Notes: generated from the sequence alone by a model not told the origin. Counted from the first letter of the stretch, positions 16,071 to 26,333 are shown. The stretch: 52,139 bases of DNA from a bacterium (GCA_014874355.1 JACWAJ010000041.1:1-52139); one strand, 5' to 3'. Numbers and translations: made by a program.

Positions 16071-16074
16071 GGCA

Positions 16075-16992
16075 TCACTCCTCCTCTTCAGCCGGTTTCT
16101 TGGCGAGAGGCTTGCGCACAGGCGCCTTCTTGGCAGTCACTTTGCGAGCCGGCGCCTTCTTGGCGCCAACCTTCTCCACTTTTCGGCCGCTCTCCGAGTC
16201 GTCCTCGGCAACCGCAATCACCTCTTCGGCTTCGTTGTCGACGACTACATCGTCCTCGACAACGACCACCGGCGTCACCGCAGCGGGTGGCGCGGCCACC
16301 TCCGCACTGGCTGCGGGACTTGTCACAACGCCACGACCGCCATCCTCGGAAATCGCCTCACCCGTTGCCGTGACGAAGTCGTCCTTGTAGACCCAGGCGG
16401 TAACGCCGATGCGCCCGAAAGTGGTGCGTGCCTCCGCCCGACCATAGTCAATGTCGGCACGCAACGTGTGGAGCGGCACGCGGCCATCACGATCCCATTC
16501 GCGACGTGACATTTCGGCACCGCCCAATCGGCCCGATACCTCGATCTTCACGCCTTTAGCACCGGCACGCATGGTGCGCATGATGGATTGCTTCAGCGCA
16601 CGGCGAAAGGCGATGCGCTTCTCCAATTGGGACGCAACATTCTCGGCAACCAGCGTGGCATCCAGCTCGGGCGTCTTGATCTCGTGGATGGTGACGCGCA
16701 CCTTCTTACCGCTGATACGTTCCAACTCGTCGCGGAGAGCATCGACAGAAGCTCCCTGTTTGCCGATCACGATACCCGGCTTGGCGGTCTGGATAATGAC
16801 CGTCAGTTGGTTAGCGGATCGCTCGGTCTCGATACGAGCCACGCTGGCATTGCGAAGCCTGCCCATGACGAGGCGGCGCATGGCCAGATCCTCGTGGAGC
16901 AGCTTCGTGTACTCCTTATCGGCATACCACCGCGCCTCCCAGTTACGGTACACGCCGAGGCGAAACCCGATGGGGTTGACTTTCTGTCCCAT
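16075..16992 (-). CDS. rpsC: 30S ribosomal protein S3 with long C-terminal tail
   Basis: uS3, at the mRNA entry channel. [22 protein letters not shown], the KH-domain loop [20 protein letters not shown] and the C-domain [14 protein letters not shown] are typical. The core ends near residue 220; about 85 further residues form an Ala/Val/Pro stretch, an acidic block and a Lys/Ala/Pro block ending EEEE. The total of 305 compares with the usual 210-240. It abuts rplV directly, whose product has a similar tail. Confidence 0.95.
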   Translation of the reverse strand: MGQKVNPIGFRLGVYRNWEARWYADKEYTKLLHEDLAMRRLVMGRLRNASVARIETERSANQLTVIIQTAKPGIVIGKQGASVDALRDELERISGKKVRVTIHEIKTPELDATLVAENVASQLEKRIAFRRALKQSIMRTMRAGAKGVKIEVSGRLGGAEMSRREWDRDGRVPLHTLRADIDYGRAEARTTFGRIGVTAWVYKDDFVTATGEAISEDGGRGVVTSPAASAEVAAPPAAVTPVVVVEDDVVVDNEAEEVIAVAEDDSESGRKVEKVGAKKAPARKVTAKKAPVRKPLAKKPAEEEE

Positions 16993-17562
16993 TTACTCCG
17001 TCTCCGCGTCGGCCGAACTGGCGGACTTCTTGGTGGTATTCGGTGCCTTGGCCGCTTTCTTCGCCTTCGAGACAGGCTTGGCAATCGACCCAGGCTTTGC
17101 GGTCGGCTTCACCGCCGAAACCGCGGCGGCTTTCTGATCCACTGGCTCGGCAGCGGCTTCGGATTCGGCCACAACGAGTGGTGTCGGCTTTGGCGACGCG
17201 ACGCCGCGACGATTAGAACGTGCCGCAAACGCATCGTCAGTGACAAATGCGCGCAGGTGCGAAGTACGCTTGGCCACATTCACCACATGGCTACGCGAAC
17301 CGGCACGAGAGCGCTTGACGGTACGTCCCTCCTCGACCTCCACACGGGCCACTCGCAACATGGAAGCATCGAGTTTGTAGTTGTGTTCGGCATTGGCGGC
17401 TGCCGATTTGATCACTTTCCACACGTCGGTCGCAGCGGCTTTAGGCATGAAGTGAAGAACGGTGAGCGCGTCCGATACGGCCATTCCCTCGACGCACTTG
17501 GTGACGAGGCGAGCCTTGCGCGCGGTTGTCCGAACCCATTTGGCGGTAGCGACGACTTCCAT
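16993..17562 (-). CDS. rplV: 50S ribosomal protein L22 with long C-terminal tail
   Basis: uL22, which lines the peptide exit tunnel. The core includes TARKARLVTKCVEGM, ADVWKVIKSAAANAEHNYKL-type helix and KRSRAGSRSHVVNVAKRTSHL. After about residue 120 comes a 65-residue Ala/Lys/Pro/Ser-rich tail, so the total is 189 against a usual 110-120. The stop directly abuts the rpsC start. Confidence 0.94.
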   Translation of the reverse strand: MEVVATAKWVRTTARKARLVTKCVEGMAVSDALTVLHFMPKAAATDVWKVIKSAAANAEHNYKLDASMLRVARVEVEEGRTVKRSRAGSRSHVVNVAKRTSHLRAFVTDDAFAARSNRRGVASPKPTPLVVAESEAAAEPVDQKAAAVSAVKPTAKPGSIAKPVSKAKKAAKAPNTTKKSASSADAETE

Positions 17563-17564
17563 GG

Positions 17565-17849
17565 CTATTTGCGCCCCGCACTGCGCTCAGTGTCCTTGCC
17601 GTGACCACGGTACCTGCGTGTGGCGGCAAACTCACCCAGCTTGTGTCCCACCATCGCCTCGGTGACGAACACGGGCACGTGCTTGCGGCCATCGTGGATT
17701 GCCAGCGTGTGCCCCACCATCTCGGGGAATATGTCGCTGCGCCTAGACCACGTCTTGAGGATCTTCTTCTCGTTGGTGTTGTTCAGCAACTGAACCTTGG
17801 TAAGAAGGTGGTCATCGCAGAACGGACCTTTCTTTGTCGAGCGGCTCAT
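17565..17849 (-). CDS. rpsS: 30S ribosomal protein S19
   Basis: uS19, in the small-subunit head. [39 protein letters not shown] and [20 protein letters not shown] are near-invariant. Length 94 is normal. Three bases separate it from rplB and two from rplV. Confidence 0.97.
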   Translation of the reverse strand: MSRSTKKGPFCDDHLLTKVQLLNNTNEKKILKTWSRRSDIFPEMVGHTLAIHDGRKHVPVFVTEAMVGHKLGEFAATRRYRGHGKDTERSAGRK

Positions 17850-17852
17850 TGC

Positions 17853-18677
17853 CTACTTCTTCCTCCGCCGCACGATCATGCCGTCGGTCGTTTTGTTGTT
17901 ACGGGTGCGGTAACCCTGGGCCGGCTTGCCCCACGGCGTCCGCGGATGCCCGCTGGATCCCGACTTGCCTTCACCTCCACCATGTGGATGGTCACAGGGG
18001 TTCATGGTCATGCCTCGAACCGTGGGTCGCCAGCCACGCCACCGCAGCTTGCCTGCCTTACCCCAGTTCTGGTTCTCGTGATCGACATTTCCCACCTGGC
18101 CAATCGTCGCAGAGCATCGGATGTCGATCTTGCGAACTTCGCCCGAGGGCATACGCACCTGCGCGTATTGCCCCTCTTTGGCGAGCAGTTGGGCGGCATT
18201 GCCGGCACTGCGCACCAACTGGCCTCCACGGCCCAACTTCATCTCGATGTTGTGAATCGTGGTCCCCAGGGGGATCGAGCTTATGGGCAAAGTGTTGCCC
18301 GGCTCGATCTCGGCACGCTCTCCCGCCATCACCATATCGCCGGGTCGAAGCCCTAAGGGGGCGAGGATGTAGCGTTTTTCGCCATTGGCGTAGTGGATGA
18401 GCGCGATACGGGCACTGCGGTTGGGGTCGTACTCGATGGCGGCAACTTTGCCGGCAACGTCGCGATTGTCACGCTTGAAGTCGATAAGCCGGTATAGCTT
18501 CTTGTGACCGCCACCGCGATGGCGCACAGTAATTCGCCCGCTGGCGTTGCGACCGCTGAACTTCTTCAGATGCACGGTAAGCGTCTTCTCGGGGGTTGTC
18601 TTTGTAACCTCCTCGAAGGTGCTGACCGACATGAAGCGCCGACCTGGACTGGTTGGTTTGTACTTCTTGATGGGCAT
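17853..18677 (-). CDS. rplB: 50S ribosomal protein L2
   Basis: uL2, close to the peptidyl transferase centre. [39 protein letters not shown] and [20 protein letters not shown] are diagnostic; the last contains the functionally important His. Length 274 is exactly normal once the start is set at MPIKKY. Confidence 0.97.
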   Translation of the reverse strand: MPIKKYKPTSPGRRFMSVSTFEEVTKTTPEKTLTVHLKKFSGRNASGRITVRHRGGGHKKLYRLIDFKRDNRDVAGKVAAIEYDPNRSARIALIHYANGEKRYILAPLGLRPGDMVMAGERAEIEPGNTLPISSIPLGTTIHNIEMKLGRGGQLVRSAGNAAQLLAKEGQYAQVRMPSGEVRKIDIRCSATIGQVGNVDHENQNWGKAGKLRWRGWRPTVRGMTMNPCDHPHGGGEGKSGSSGHPRTPWGKPAQGYRTRNNKTTDGMIVRRRKK

Positions 18678-18682
18678 AACTG

Positions 18683-19009
18683 TTACACACCTTCGAAGAG
18701 GCCTTCGATCTTCTGACCGGAAGCCAGGGTAACGATCGCCTTCTTCCAACCGGGGCTACGCCCTACGATGCGCGCACGACCACCGCGACGCGAGCGGCTG
18801 CGAAGACGGCCCCGAACATTGACTGTGTTGACATCGACCACATCGATCTTCTGGCTGGCGAAGGCCACCTCCACTGCATGCCGTATTTCCACCTTGGTGG
18901 CATCGGGAGCACACCGGAAGATGTACTTGCCGACGCCCATAGAGCGGTACGACTTCTCGCTCACCACGGGTCGAATGACGACAGCTTCAAAGGAACGTCC
19001 AGCACTCAT
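18683..19009 (-). CDS. rplW: 50S ribosomal protein L23
   Basis: uL23, at the exit tunnel where trigger factor and SRP dock. [35 protein letters not shown] and [21 protein letters not shown] are typical. The ATG at 19009 (MSAGRSF) overlaps the rplD stop by 4 bp, giving 108 residues. Confidence 0.95.
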   Translation of the reverse strand: MSAGRSFEAVVIRPVVSEKSYRSMGVGKYIFRCAPDATKVEIRHAVEVAFASQKIDVVDVNTVNVRGRLRSRSRRGGRARIVGRSPGWKKAIVTLASGQKIEGLFEGV

Positions 19010-19626
19010 GCCCACGCCTCCTCGCATTGATCGACCGCGGCCTTGGCCATAACCACAGTGTCGGCAGTGAGTAGATCTCGCACCGAGAGGTTGCCGGCCA
19101 GCACTATGCGCACCTCTGGAAGATTGCGCGCGCTGCGCTCCAGCACCTCGTTGTGCGATCCGAGCACCATGAGCACCCGCTTCCCCGCCTCAATGGCAGC
19201 AAGCATTTTCACGACCGTCTTAGTCTGGGGGACATCGGCCGCGAAGCTGTCGAGTACAACGATCTGAGATTCCTCGGCCTTCACCGACAACGCGCTACGC
19301 AACGCCAGACGCCGCTGCTTGCGCGGCATGTCCTGCGTGTAGGTACGTGGTGTGGGTCCGAAAACGATCCCCCCGTGCGCCCACTGCGGCGCACGGGTCG
19401 AACCCTGGCGAGCGCGACCGGTACCCTTCTGCCGCCAAGGCTTGCGACCACCGCCACGGACTTCGCCGCGGTTCTTGGTGTCGTGAGTGCCCTGACGGGC
19501 GTTGGCCAACTGGCGCAGCAAGGCCTGGTGCATGACGGATCGATTGGGAGTTGCCAGAAAGACGCTGGGCAGCCCCAACTCGCCGGTTACGGCACCCGTC
19601 TGGTCAATAACATTGGCCGAGGTCAC
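19006..19626 (-). CDS. rplD: 50S ribosomal protein L4
   Basis: uL4, a tunnel-wall protein and the S10-operon repressor in E. coli. The extended loop is clear: [40 protein letters not shown] and [13 protein letters not shown]. Length 206 is normal. The GTG start overlaps the rplC stop by 4 bp. Confidence 0.96.
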   Translation of the reverse strand: MTSANVIDQTGAVTGELGLPSVFLATPNRSVMHQALLRQLANARQGTHDTKNRGEVRGGGRKPWRQKGTGRARQGSTRAPQWAHGGIVFGPTPRTYTQDMPRKQRRLALRSALSVKAEESQIVVLDSFAADVPQTKTVVKMLAAIEAGKRVLMVLGSHNEVLERSARNLPEVRIVLAGNLSVRDLLTADTVVMAKAAVDQCEEAWA

Positions 19627-20252
19627 AGTGTGCCCTCCCGATCACTGTCGCGAACCATCACGACCGAGTTCCGAGCTCCCGGCACTGCGCCTTTGATCAG
19701 GATCAGGTTGCGTTCGGTATCGACACGAACCACCTTGAGGTGGCGGGCCGTGCGCCGAACGGCACCCATATGTCCCGACATCTTTATGCCCTTGAACGTC
19801 CGTGCCGCATCCACCGAACCGATCGAGCCCGGCTGGCGCGTGTTCATGGAACCATGGCTTACCGGACCCCGGCTGAAGTTGTGGCGTTTGACGGTTCCCG
19901 CGAACCCTTTCCCCTGGCTCGTGCCCGTGACATCGACGATGTCACCCGGAGCGAAAATCTCTACTCCAACACGACTGCCCACTTCAGGTATGCCAGCATC
20001 CCGAAGTTCGACAAGCGTGCGCTGTGGCTCTAATCCAGCGCGCTTGAAATGGCCGACCATGGGCTTTGGTGTCCGCCGTGCGAGGCGCTCTCCAAAGCCG
20101 AGTTGCGTTGCGTCGTAACCATCGACGGCGACCGTCTTGTTCTGAACCACGCGGCACGAGTCCGCTTCCAGCACCGTGACCGGCACCACTGTCCCGGTCT
20201 CCGTGAAGAGCTGGGTCATACCCACTTTGCGAGCGAGAATCCCCTTAGCCAC
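19623..20252 (-). CDS. rplC: 50S ribosomal protein L3
   Basis: uL3, an early assembly protein reaching the peptidyl transferase centre. [13 protein letters not shown] opens the protein, and [17 protein letters not shown] with [23 protein letters not shown] gives the central loop. The GTG at 20252 is preceded by GGGAGAG and gives 209 residues, the usual length. It overlaps rpsJ by 8 bp. Confidence 0.96.
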   Translation of the reverse strand: MAKGILARKVGMTQLFTETGTVVPVTVLEADSCRVVQNKTVAVDGYDATQLGFGERLARRTPKPMVGHFKRAGLEPQRTLVELRDAGIPEVGSRVGVEIFAPGDIVDVTGTSQGKGFAGTVKRHNFSRGPVSHGSMNTRQPGSIGSVDAARTFKGIKMSGHMGAVRRTARHLKVVRVDTERNLILIKGAVPGARNSVVMVRDSDREGTL

Positions 20253-20565
20253 CTTGCTCTCCCAGCTTGATCTCGATATTGACACCACTCGGAACATTGA
20301 GCCGCATCAGCGCATCGATCACTTTGGGATTGGGGTCGAGGATGTCGAGGATTCGCTTATGCGTGCGCATTTCAAACTGCTCACGCGAGTCCTTGTCGAT
20401 GAACGGCGAACGGATAACCGTGTACTTGGCGATGGACGTCGGGAGTGGAACCGGCCCTGCCACGCGTGTGCCCGTTCGCACCACCGTATCGACGATTTTC
20501 GACGCGGCCTGATCCAGAACACGGTGGTCGTAGGCCTTGAGGCGGATGCGGATTTTCTGTGCCAT
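20245..20565 (-). CDS. rpsJ: 30S ribosomal protein S10
   Basis: uS10, also the NusE component of antitermination complexes. [40 protein letters not shown] and [18 protein letters not shown] are near-invariant. Length 106 is normal. It is the first gene of the S10 block and lies only 31 bp after tuf, so str and S10 operons are probably joined. Confidence 0.97.
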   Translation of the reverse strand: MAQKIRIRLKAYDHRVLDQAASKIVDTVVRTGTRVAGPVPLPTSIAKYTVIRSPFIDKDSREQFEMRTHKRILDILDPNPKVIDALMRLNVPSGVNIEIKLGEQGG

Positions 20566-20596
20566 GACGAGACCGGTTTACCTTGGCTTTGACAAG

Positions 20597-21781
20597 TTAT
20601 TTGATGATGCTGGTAACAGCGCCAGCACCGACAGTACGACCACCTTCGCGAATGGCAAAACGCATGCCTTCCTCGACAGCGATCGGCGTGATCAACTCGA
20701 TAGTCATTTCAATGTTGTCACCCGGCATGCACATCTCCGTGCCTTCGGGTAGCGCAACATTTCCGGTCACGTCTGTGGTGCGGATGTAGAACTGCGGCCG
20801 GTATCCGGTGAAGAACGGCGTGTGGCGACCACCCTCATCCTTGCTGAGGACGTAAACCTGCGCCTTGAAGTTCGTATGCGGAGTGATCGTGCCTGGCTTG
20901 GCAAGCACCTGGCCGCGCTCAACGTCATCGCGCTTGACGCCACGGATGAGGCATCCAACGTTCATCCCCGCCTGACCTTCATCGACCAGCTTGTGGAACA
21001 TTTCCACGCCAGTGACCACGGTCTTGGTGGTTTCCTTGATACCAACGATCTCGACCGGATCGTTGACATGGATGACACCACGCTCGATACGACCGGTGAC
21101 CACCGTGCCGCGACCTTCGATCGAGAAGACGTCTTCGATCGGCATCATGAACGGCTTGTCCATGGGACGCTCGGGGACAGGGATGTAGGAGTCGACAGCA
21201 TCCATCAGCTTGCGGATCTGATCGCACTCTGCAGCATCGCCCTCGAGAGCCTTGAGCGCCGACATGCGAACGATGGGAGTGTCGTCGCCGGGGAACTCGT
21301 ACTTGCTGAGGAGTTCACGGATCTCGAGTTCGACGAGTTCGAGCAATTCCTCATCATCGACAGCATCACACTTGTTGAGGGCTACCACGACGTAGGGCAC
21401 GCCCACCTGACGGGCGAGCACGATGTGTTCGCGGGTCTGTGGCATTGGACCGTCAGTGGCCGCAACAACAAGGATGGCGCCATCCATTTGAGCAGCACCG
21501 GTGATCATGTTCTTGATGTAGTCGGCATGACCTGGGCAGTCGACGTGAGCATAGTGACGATTGTCCGTCTCGTACTCCACATGAGCAGTGGCAATCGTTA
21601 TGCCACGCGCCTTCTCTTCAGGAGCACTGTCGATGGAGTCGAACGAACGGAACTCGGCGCCGCCCTTCTCGGCCAGGACCTTGGTGATCGCGGCTGTGAG
21701 CGTAGTTTTGCCGTGATCGATGTGACCGATGGTGCCAACATTCACGTGGGGCTTGGAGCTGTCGTACTTCTTCTTAGCCAT
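20597..21781 (-). CDS. tuf: Elongation factor Tu
   Basis: GTPase that carries aminoacyl-tRNA to the ribosome. The G motifs are [14 protein letters not shown], the effector [34 protein letters not shown] and NKCD, followed by domains 2 and 3 ending [18 protein letters not shown]. Length 394 is normal. It follows fusA by 54 bp. Only one copy is in the window. Confidence 0.98.
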   Translation of the reverse strand: MAKKKYDSSKPHVNVGTIGHIDHGKTTLTAAITKVLAEKGGAEFRSFDSIDSAPEEKARGITIATAHVEYETDNRHYAHVDCPGHADYIKNMITGAAQMDGAILVVAATDGPMPQTREHIVLARQVGVPYVVVALNKCDAVDDEELLELVELEIRELLSKYEFPGDDTPIVRMSALKALEGDAAECDQIRKLMDAVDSYIPVPERPMDKPFMMPIEDVFSIEGRGTVVTGRIERGVIHVNDPVEIVGIKETTKTVVTGVEMFHKLVDEGQAGMNVGCLIRGVKRDDVERGQVLAKPGTITPHTNFKAQVYVLSKDEGGRHTPFFTGYRPQFYIRTTDVTGNVALPEGTEMCMPGDNIEMTIELITPIAVEEGMRFAIREGGRTVGAGAVTSIIK

Positions 21782-21835
21782 TTCCTGCTCTGCCTTCTTG
21801 TCCTGTCTATCTGCTGCTGTTATGAATAACCGTGG

Positions 21836-23920
21836 TCAGCCTTTGGTCTTGGCGACGATTTCATCGCCAAGGCTCCGGGGCAATGCTTGGTAGTGGGCGA
21901 ATTCCATCGCGTAGGTGGCTCGTCCCTGCGTCATGCTACGTAGATCGGTGGCATACCCGAACATGGATGCCAGCGGCACCTGAGCATGCACTATCTGGGT
22001 CGTACCGCGACTCTCCATGCCGAGGATCGTGCCACGGCGTCCGGAGAGGTTGCCCATGACATCGCCCATGAAGTCCTCGGGCATGTTGACGTCGACCTTC
22101 ATGATTGGTTCAAGAAGCACCGGCGCGGCCTTGCGCATGCCATCCTTGAAGCCAATCGAACCGGCGATCTGGAAAGCCTGCTCGCTTGAATCGACCTCGT
22201 GGAAGGATCCATCGACGAGCTTCACCTTGACATCGACCACCGGGAACCCCGCAAGAACACCGCTGGTCTGCGCTTCCTCGACGCCCCGCTGGGTCGGTCG
22301 GACGTATTCGCGTGGAACCGAGCCGCCAATGACTTTGTTCTCGAACACGCACCCTTGACCCTGCTCATTGGGTTCTAGCTCGAGTTCAACATGGCCGTAC
22401 TGACCCTTACCCCCCGACTGGCGGACAAAGCGCCCGGTGCCATGGGCCGGCTTGGTGATCGTCTCGCGATAGGCAACCTGGGGTTTGCCCACATTCGCAT
22501 CGACCCGAAATTCTCGGAACATGCGGTCGATGATGATCTCGAGGTGCAATTCACCCATGCCCGAGATGATGGTCTGACCAGTCTCGTCATCTGCATGCAC
22601 GCGGAAGGTTGGATCCTCCTCGGCGAGCTTCTGCAACGCCACCCCCATCTTGTCCTGATCAGCCTTGGTCTTGGGTTCGACCGCGACCGAGATGACCGGT
22701 TCGGGGAAGGTGATCGATTCGAGGATGATCGGTGCGCCCTCACCACATAGGGTGTCGCCGGTTTGGGTCTTGCGCAGCCCGATAGCGGCCGCGATATCCC
22801 CCGCCCGCACCTCTTCAATCTCTTCGCGATGGTTGGCGTGCATCTGGAGAATGCGTCCAACTCGCTCCTTTTCGTCACGGCTGGCGTTGTAGACATAGGA
22901 TCCCGTCTTCAAAACACCGCTGTAGACGCGAAAGAACGTGAGTTTCCCGACGAACGGATCGGTCGCGATCTTGAATGCGATGGCGGCAAACGGCTGTGAA
23001 TCATCGGCCAGACGTTGTGCGGGAGTCTCGGTGCCCGGGATCAATCCGACAATCGCCGGCTTGTCCAGGGGCGACGGCAAGAAGTCGACCACAGCATCGA
23101 GCATCTGCTGCACGCCCTTGTTCTTGAGCGCGCTCCCGCAGAACACGGGCACCAGTCGAGTCGAGACCGTGCCCACGCGCAGGCCACGAAGGAGATCTTC
23201 CTTGCCGAGAGTCTCCCCGTCGAGGTATTTGACCATGAGTTCGTCGTCGCATTCGACCACAGCCTCGATCAACTGGCGCCGGTACTGCGCGACAAGCTCG
23301 ATCATGTCTAGAGGTATTGGCGCCCGCTCCCGGACAGTTCCGAGATCGTCGGCGTAGACCCTGGCTTCGTTGGTGACGAGATCGACCACGCCAACGAAGT
23401 CCGACTCTCTGCCGATGGGCAGCTGAATCGGGACGGGATTGGCGCCCAGGCGCTCCCGGATCGAATCGACGGCGGCGAAGTAGTCGGCTCCGACACGGTC
23501 CATCTTGTTGATGAAACAGATCCGCGGCACATTGTACTTGTCGGCCTGGCGCCACACCGTCTCGGACTGCGGCTCCACACCGGCAACCGCATCGAACACA
23601 GCGACAGCGCCGTCCAGAACGCGGAGACTACGTTCGACCTCTACAGTAAAGTCCACGTGCCCGGGCGTGTCGATAATATTAATTCGATGCTTGCGCCACT
23701 CCGCCGCGGTCGCAGCCGAGGTGATGGTGATGCCGCGCTCTTGCTCCTGAACCATCCAGTCCATGGTGGCCGCGCCCTCATGGACCTCCCCCATCTTGTG
23801 GATGCGCCCGGTGTAAAAGAGGACGCGCTCAGTCGTCGTCGTCTTCCCAGCATCAATGTGGGCCATGATCCCGATGTTGCGGGTCTTCTCTAGCGAGGTT
23901 GCACGGGTCATGACAGCCAT
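21836..23920 (-). CDS. fusA: Elongation factor G
   Basis: GTPase that drives translocation and, with RRF, ribosome recycling. [20 protein letters not shown] is the P-loop, [11 protein letters not shown] the switch, [20 protein letters not shown] the G3 and NKMDR the G4 motif. Domains II-V follow, including [15 protein letters not shown] and [19 protein letters not shown]. Length 694 is normal. ATG 23920 is used; an ATG three codons on is equally plausible. The rpsL-rpsG-fusA-tuf order is the standard str operon. Confidence 0.98.
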   Translation of the reverse strand: MAVMTRATSLEKTRNIGIMAHIDAGKTTTTERVLFYTGRIHKMGEVHEGAATMDWMVQEQERGITITSAATAAEWRKHRINIIDTPGHVDFTVEVERSLRVLDGAVAVFDAVAGVEPQSETVWRQADKYNVPRICFINKMDRVGADYFAAVDSIRERLGANPVPIQLPIGRESDFVGVVDLVTNEARVYADDLGTVRERAPIPLDMIELVAQYRRQLIEAVVECDDELMVKYLDGETLGKEDLLRGLRVGTVSTRLVPVFCGSALKNKGVQQMLDAVVDFLPSPLDKPAIVGLIPGTETPAQRLADDSQPFAAIAFKIATDPFVGKLTFFRVYSGVLKTGSYVYNASRDEKERVGRILQMHANHREEIEEVRAGDIAAAIGLRKTQTGDTLCGEGAPIILESITFPEPVISVAVEPKTKADQDKMGVALQKLAEEDPTFRVHADDETGQTIISGMGELHLEIIIDRMFREFRVDANVGKPQVAYRETITKPAHGTGRFVRQSGGKGQYGHVELELEPNEQGQGCVFENKVIGGSVPREYVRPTQRGVEEAQTSGVLAGFPVVDVKVKLVDGSFHEVDSSEQAFQIAGSIGFKDGMRKAAPVLLEPIMKVDVNMPEDFMGDVMGNLSGRRGTILGMESRGTTQIVHAQVPLASMFGYATDLRSMTQGRATYAMEFAHYQALPRSLGDEIVAKTKG

Positions 23921-23924
23921 CTCT

Positions 23925-24395
23925 TTAGTACCGGAAGTGGGAGAACGCTTTGTTGGACTCGGCCATCTTGTGCGTGTCTTCTCTGCGCTTCATGGAAGCA
24001 CCAACGCCGTTAGACGCATCCATCAACTCCGCGGCCAGTTTGTCAGACGTGCTCTTACCGTGCCGCGCACGGGTGTAACGGATGATCCAGCGCCGCGCCA
24101 GCGCCGCCCTCCGGTCATGGCGAATTTCGACTGGCACCTGGTAGGTCGCACCCCCGACACGCTTGGGTTTGACCTCGATGACAGGCGTGACATTGCGAAT
24201 GGCCTGCTCGAAGATGTCGAGCGGCTCACGCCGCTGCGAGCGGCGGATACGCTCGAAAGCCTCGTAGACAATCCTTTGGGCTACCGACTTCTTACCCTCG
24301 AGCATCAAGCAGTTGATGAATTTGGCAAGCCCCACGTTCCCATAGATCGGATCGGGCAGGATAGTGCATTTCTGAACGCGAGCACGACGCGGCAT
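23925..24395 (-). CDS. rpsG: 30S ribosomal protein S7
   Basis: uS7, the head-nucleating 16S rRNA binder and str-operon repressor in E. coli. [40 protein letters not shown] and [20 protein letters not shown] mark the family. Length 156 is normal. It lies 17 bp after rpsL and 4 bp before fusA. Confidence 0.97.
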   Translation of the reverse strand: MPRRARVQKCTILPDPIYGNVGLAKFINCLMLEGKKSVAQRIVYEAFERIRRSQRREPLDIFEQAIRNVTPVIEVKPKRVGGATYQVPVEIRHDRRAALARRWIIRYTRARHGKSTSDKLAAELMDASNGVGASMKRREDTHKMAESNKAFSHFRY

Positions 24396-24412
24396 AACCT
24401 AAATCCTCTCCC

Positions 24413-24796
24413 CTACTTGCTCGCCGGCTTCTCGCGCTTGGCGCCGTACTTGGAACGGCCCTGCTTGCGATTCTTGGTACCCGCGGTGTCGAGAACCCCA
24501 CGGATGATGTGATAGCGAACGCCCGAAAGGTCCTTGACCTTTCCCCCGCGAATGAGCACAACCGAGTGTTCCTGAAGGTTGTGCCCGATACCGGGAATAT
24601 AGGCGGTCACCTCTGCCTTACTCGTGAGCCGCACACGGGCAACCTTTCGCAGAGCGGAGTTCGGCTTCCTAGGCGTCGTCGTGTACACACGCACGCAGAC
24701 ACCCCGACGCTGTGGCGAGCCCTTGAGGGCCGGCGCCTTGGTCTTCTTGATCGCGGTCTTCCGGCCCTTACGGACCAGTTGCTGGATAGTGGGCAC
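24413..24796 (-). CDS. rpsL: 30S ribosomal protein S12 with natural Ser at position 91
   Basis: uS12, which monitors decoding at the A site. [13 protein letters not shown] opens the protein; [19 protein letters not shown] and [20 protein letters not shown] follow. The start is GTG 24796, preceded by GGAGAG, giving 127 residues. The streptomycin-related loop that normally reads KDLPGVRYH here reads KDLSGVRYH, a serine at residue 91 (codon TCG, 24526-24524). The other resistance-linked lysines (43 and 88) are kept. It is the first gene of the long minus-strand run. Confidence 0.97.
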   Translation of the reverse strand: MPTIQQLVRKGRKTAIKKTKAPALKGSPQRRGVCVRVYTTTPRKPNSALRKVARVRLTSKAEVTAYIPGIGHNLQEHSVVLIRGGKVKDLSGVRYHIIRGVLDTAGTKNRKQGRSKYGAKREKPASK

Positions 24797-24878
24797 GCCT
24801 CTCCAGAATCGAGGAACTGCGCATGGCCGAAAAAACAATGCGCGCGAATACACAGGCGTCTTTACGACGCGAAGGGGA

Positions 24879-24908
24879 ATCCTATCCAAATCCCCCCCCC
24901 TACGTCAA
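24879..24908 (-). promoter_or_regulatory. Sigma-70-type promoter of the str operon
   Basis: On the minus strand TTGACG (24908-24903) and TAGGAT (24884-24879) are 18 bp apart. The spacer contains a run of nine G (C on the plus strand). Transcription would start near 24872, giving a 5' leader of about 75 nt before rpsL. The first transcribed bases form a short hairpin, GCGTC/GACGC at 24870-24856, with a 5-nt loop. This is the only good promoter match in the rpsL-rplJ interval. Confidence 0.5.
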
Positions 24909-25010
24909 ACGCTTGCCTGCGAGACGCCGGCAACGATCCCGCTGCTATCCTCTTCGCCCGAATACGTTCACCGCGTCGTCTTCGCAGCCTTCTCGCCCCA
25001 GACCGCAGGC

Positions 25011-25027
25011 GGAGCCTCACAGGCTCC
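25011..25027 (+). other. Hairpin upstream of the L10 leader
   Basis: GGAGCC and GGCTCC form a perfect 6-bp stem with a 5-nt loop (TCACA). No T-run follows, so it is not an intrinsic terminator. It lies in the rplJ 5' region, about 20 nt before the L10-leader stem, and may be part of the leader fold or a processing site. I could not assign a convincing plus-strand promoter in this interval. Confidence 0.4.
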
Positions 25028-25047
25028 TCAATCCCCTGCGTAGGTGA

Positions 25048-25136
25048 GTGCCGAAACGGACGGCCCCCCGCTTTTGAGCGGGTGGGGTCGTACCGCACCG
25101 TCACCGCCACCGGCGATGGGAGTGCGGCGTCGGCAC
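25048..25136 (+). promoter_or_regulatory. Ribosomal protein L10 leader upstream of rplJ
   Basis: A long-range stem GTGCCGA (25048-25054)/TCGGCAC (25130-25136) encloses two arms. One is the C-rich CCGC/GCGG hairpin with a CCCC/GGGG extension and bulge around 25063-25087. The other is CCGCAC (25093-25098)/GTGCGG (25122-25127), capped by CGCC/GGCG. Position, just before the rplJ Shine-Dalgarno, and two-arm architecture match the L10 leader (Rfam L10_leader), where L10(L12)4 binds and represses rplJL translation. The assignment rests on manual pairing. Confidence 0.6.
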
Positions 25137-25153
25137 CACACAGGAGGGCCCTC

Positions 25154-25714
25154 GTGGCAGCAACCACTCCCTCTGCCGGCGTCAAGGGCAGAGCTGGACC
25201 GCGCAAGCACAAGCTGGTCGCCGAACTGACCGACAGGCTCAGCCGCGCAACATCGGTGGTTGTCACCGACTACCGAGGCATCACGGTCAAGCAACTCGAA
25301 GTGCTGCGCAGCACGCTTCGCCAGCACAACATCGAATACGTCGTGGTCAAGAACACTCTGGCGCGCCGCGCCGCACAGGCGGCCGGTGTTGGCGAGTTCT
25401 CGGATGCCCTCACGGGGCCCGTCGGCCTCGCGCTCGGCTATGACGATGTCTCGCGACCGGCAAAACTGCTGAACGACCACTTCCGAGCCAACCGGCGTTT
25501 GCCGCTCTTGGCAGGCCTGGTCGAGAAGCGCCTTCTCGATGCCCGAGGCATCATTGCCGTTGCCGAGCTGCCATCACGCGACGAGCTGCTGGCCCAACTG
25601 GCCGGAACCCTGCAATCACCGCTCACCCACCTTGCCGGTGCGCTCGACTCATCCCTATCCACACTCGCGACATGCCTTGAGGCCTACCGCGACACTCTGC
25701 AGACGGCAGCCTGA
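25154..25714 (+). CDS. rplJ: 50S ribosomal protein L10
   Basis: uL10, base of the L7/L12 stalk. KLVAELTDRLSRATSVVVTD, YRGITVKQLEVLRSTLR and VVKNTLARRAAQAAG are typical. The GTG at 25154 has AGGAGGG 5 nt upstream and gives 186 residues; the longer open frame runs back through the leader RNA and is not real. The usual upstream partners rplK and rplA are missing, and the gene is divergent from rpsL. Confidence 0.95.
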   Translation: MAATTPSAGVKGRAGPRKHKLVAELTDRLSRATSVVVTDYRGITVKQLEVLRSTLRQHNIEYVVVKNTLARRAAQAAGVGEFSDALTGPVGLALGYDDVSRPAKLLNDHFRANRRLPLLAGLVEKRLLDARGIIAVAELPSRDELLAQLAGTLQSPLTHLAGALDSSLSTLATCLEAYRDTLQTAA

Positions 25715-25763
25715 GCCGTCACGCCGACCCTTAACTCAAGTATTCAAGGAGAGATAAAACAAA

Positions 25764-26159
25764 ATGCCCAGCAAGACCCTGACACCGCAAGACTTCGTGG
25801 CCGCGCTCAAGACATGGACCGTACTCGACGTCGTTGACGCCCTGAAGCTGATGGAAGACGAACTCGGCATCAAGCCGGCCGCAGCCGTTGCAGTCGCGGC
25901 AGCCCCGGCTGCCGGAGGCGCCGGAGCCGCCGATGCTGCCGAAGAGCAGACCGAGTTCACCGTCGTTCTCACGTCCCCCGGTGATGCCAAGATCAACGTC
26001 ATCAAGGCAGTGCGCGAAGTCACAGGTGTCGGTCTCAAGGAGGCCAAGGAGCTGGTTGACGCAGCCCCCAAAGCCATCAAGGAAGGGATTTCCAAAGAAG
26101 AGGCCGACAAGCTCAAGGCGACCCTCGAAGAGGCCGGCGCCAGCGTAGAGGTCAAGTAA
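25764..26159 (+). CDS. rplL: 50S ribosomal protein L7/L12
   Basis: bL12, the stalk protein that recruits translation GTPases. N-terminal dimerisation helices, an Ala/Gly hinge at about residues 40-58, and the C-terminal domain with [20 protein letters not shown] and EAGASVEVK. Length 131 is normal. AAGGAGAGATAAAACAAA precedes the ATG. It lies 49 bp after rplJ and is followed by a terminator/attenuator. Confidence 0.97.
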   Translation: MPSKTLTPQDFVAALKTWTVLDVVDALKLMEDELGIKPAAAVAVAAAPAAGGAGAADAAEEQTEFTVVLTSPGDAKINVIKAVREVTGVGLKEAKELVDAAPKAIKEGISKEEADKLKATLEEAGASVEVK

Positions 26160-26180
26160 GACCCACCCCTTCGCCCCCTA

Positions 26181-26212
26181 GGCCCCGTTCGGATCTCCGG
26201 GCGGGGCCTTTT
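26181..26212 (+). terminator. Intrinsic terminator/attenuator after rplL
   Basis: GGCCCCG (26181-26187) pairs with CGGGGCC (26202-26208), with an inner CGG/CCG pair and a 4-nt loop, followed at once by TTTT. This is a textbook intrinsic terminator. In E. coli the rplL-rpoB gap holds a partial attenuator that sets the ribosomal-protein to polymerase ratio; the same role is likely here. Confidence 0.8.
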
Positions 26213-26322
26213 CGTATCGAAAACAGGCTTAACGAGAGCTTCTCTCCAGGGACAGGAATAACCCGCCCGCATCACAAGACTTTCTCAAGCGCAATCAATC
26301 AACCGCGCGAGGCGCACCAATT

Positions 26323-26331
26323 TGGTACGAT
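26323..26331 (+). promoter_or_regulatory. Possible extended -10 promoter for rpoBC
   Basis: TGGTACGAT offers an extended -10 (TG one base before TACGAT at 26326-26331) without a recognisable -35. It lies downstream of the rplL terminator and about 63 bp before rpoB, so it could provide polymerase subunits independently of rplJL. Support is weak. Confidence 0.3.
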
Positions 26332-26333
26332 AC

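Noticed and set aside
24892-24900. Run of nine C in the rpsL-rplJ interval as a phase-variable tract
   Set aside because: It lies in the promoter spacer of str and could alter spacing, but a single tract in a core operon without other signs is weak evidence.
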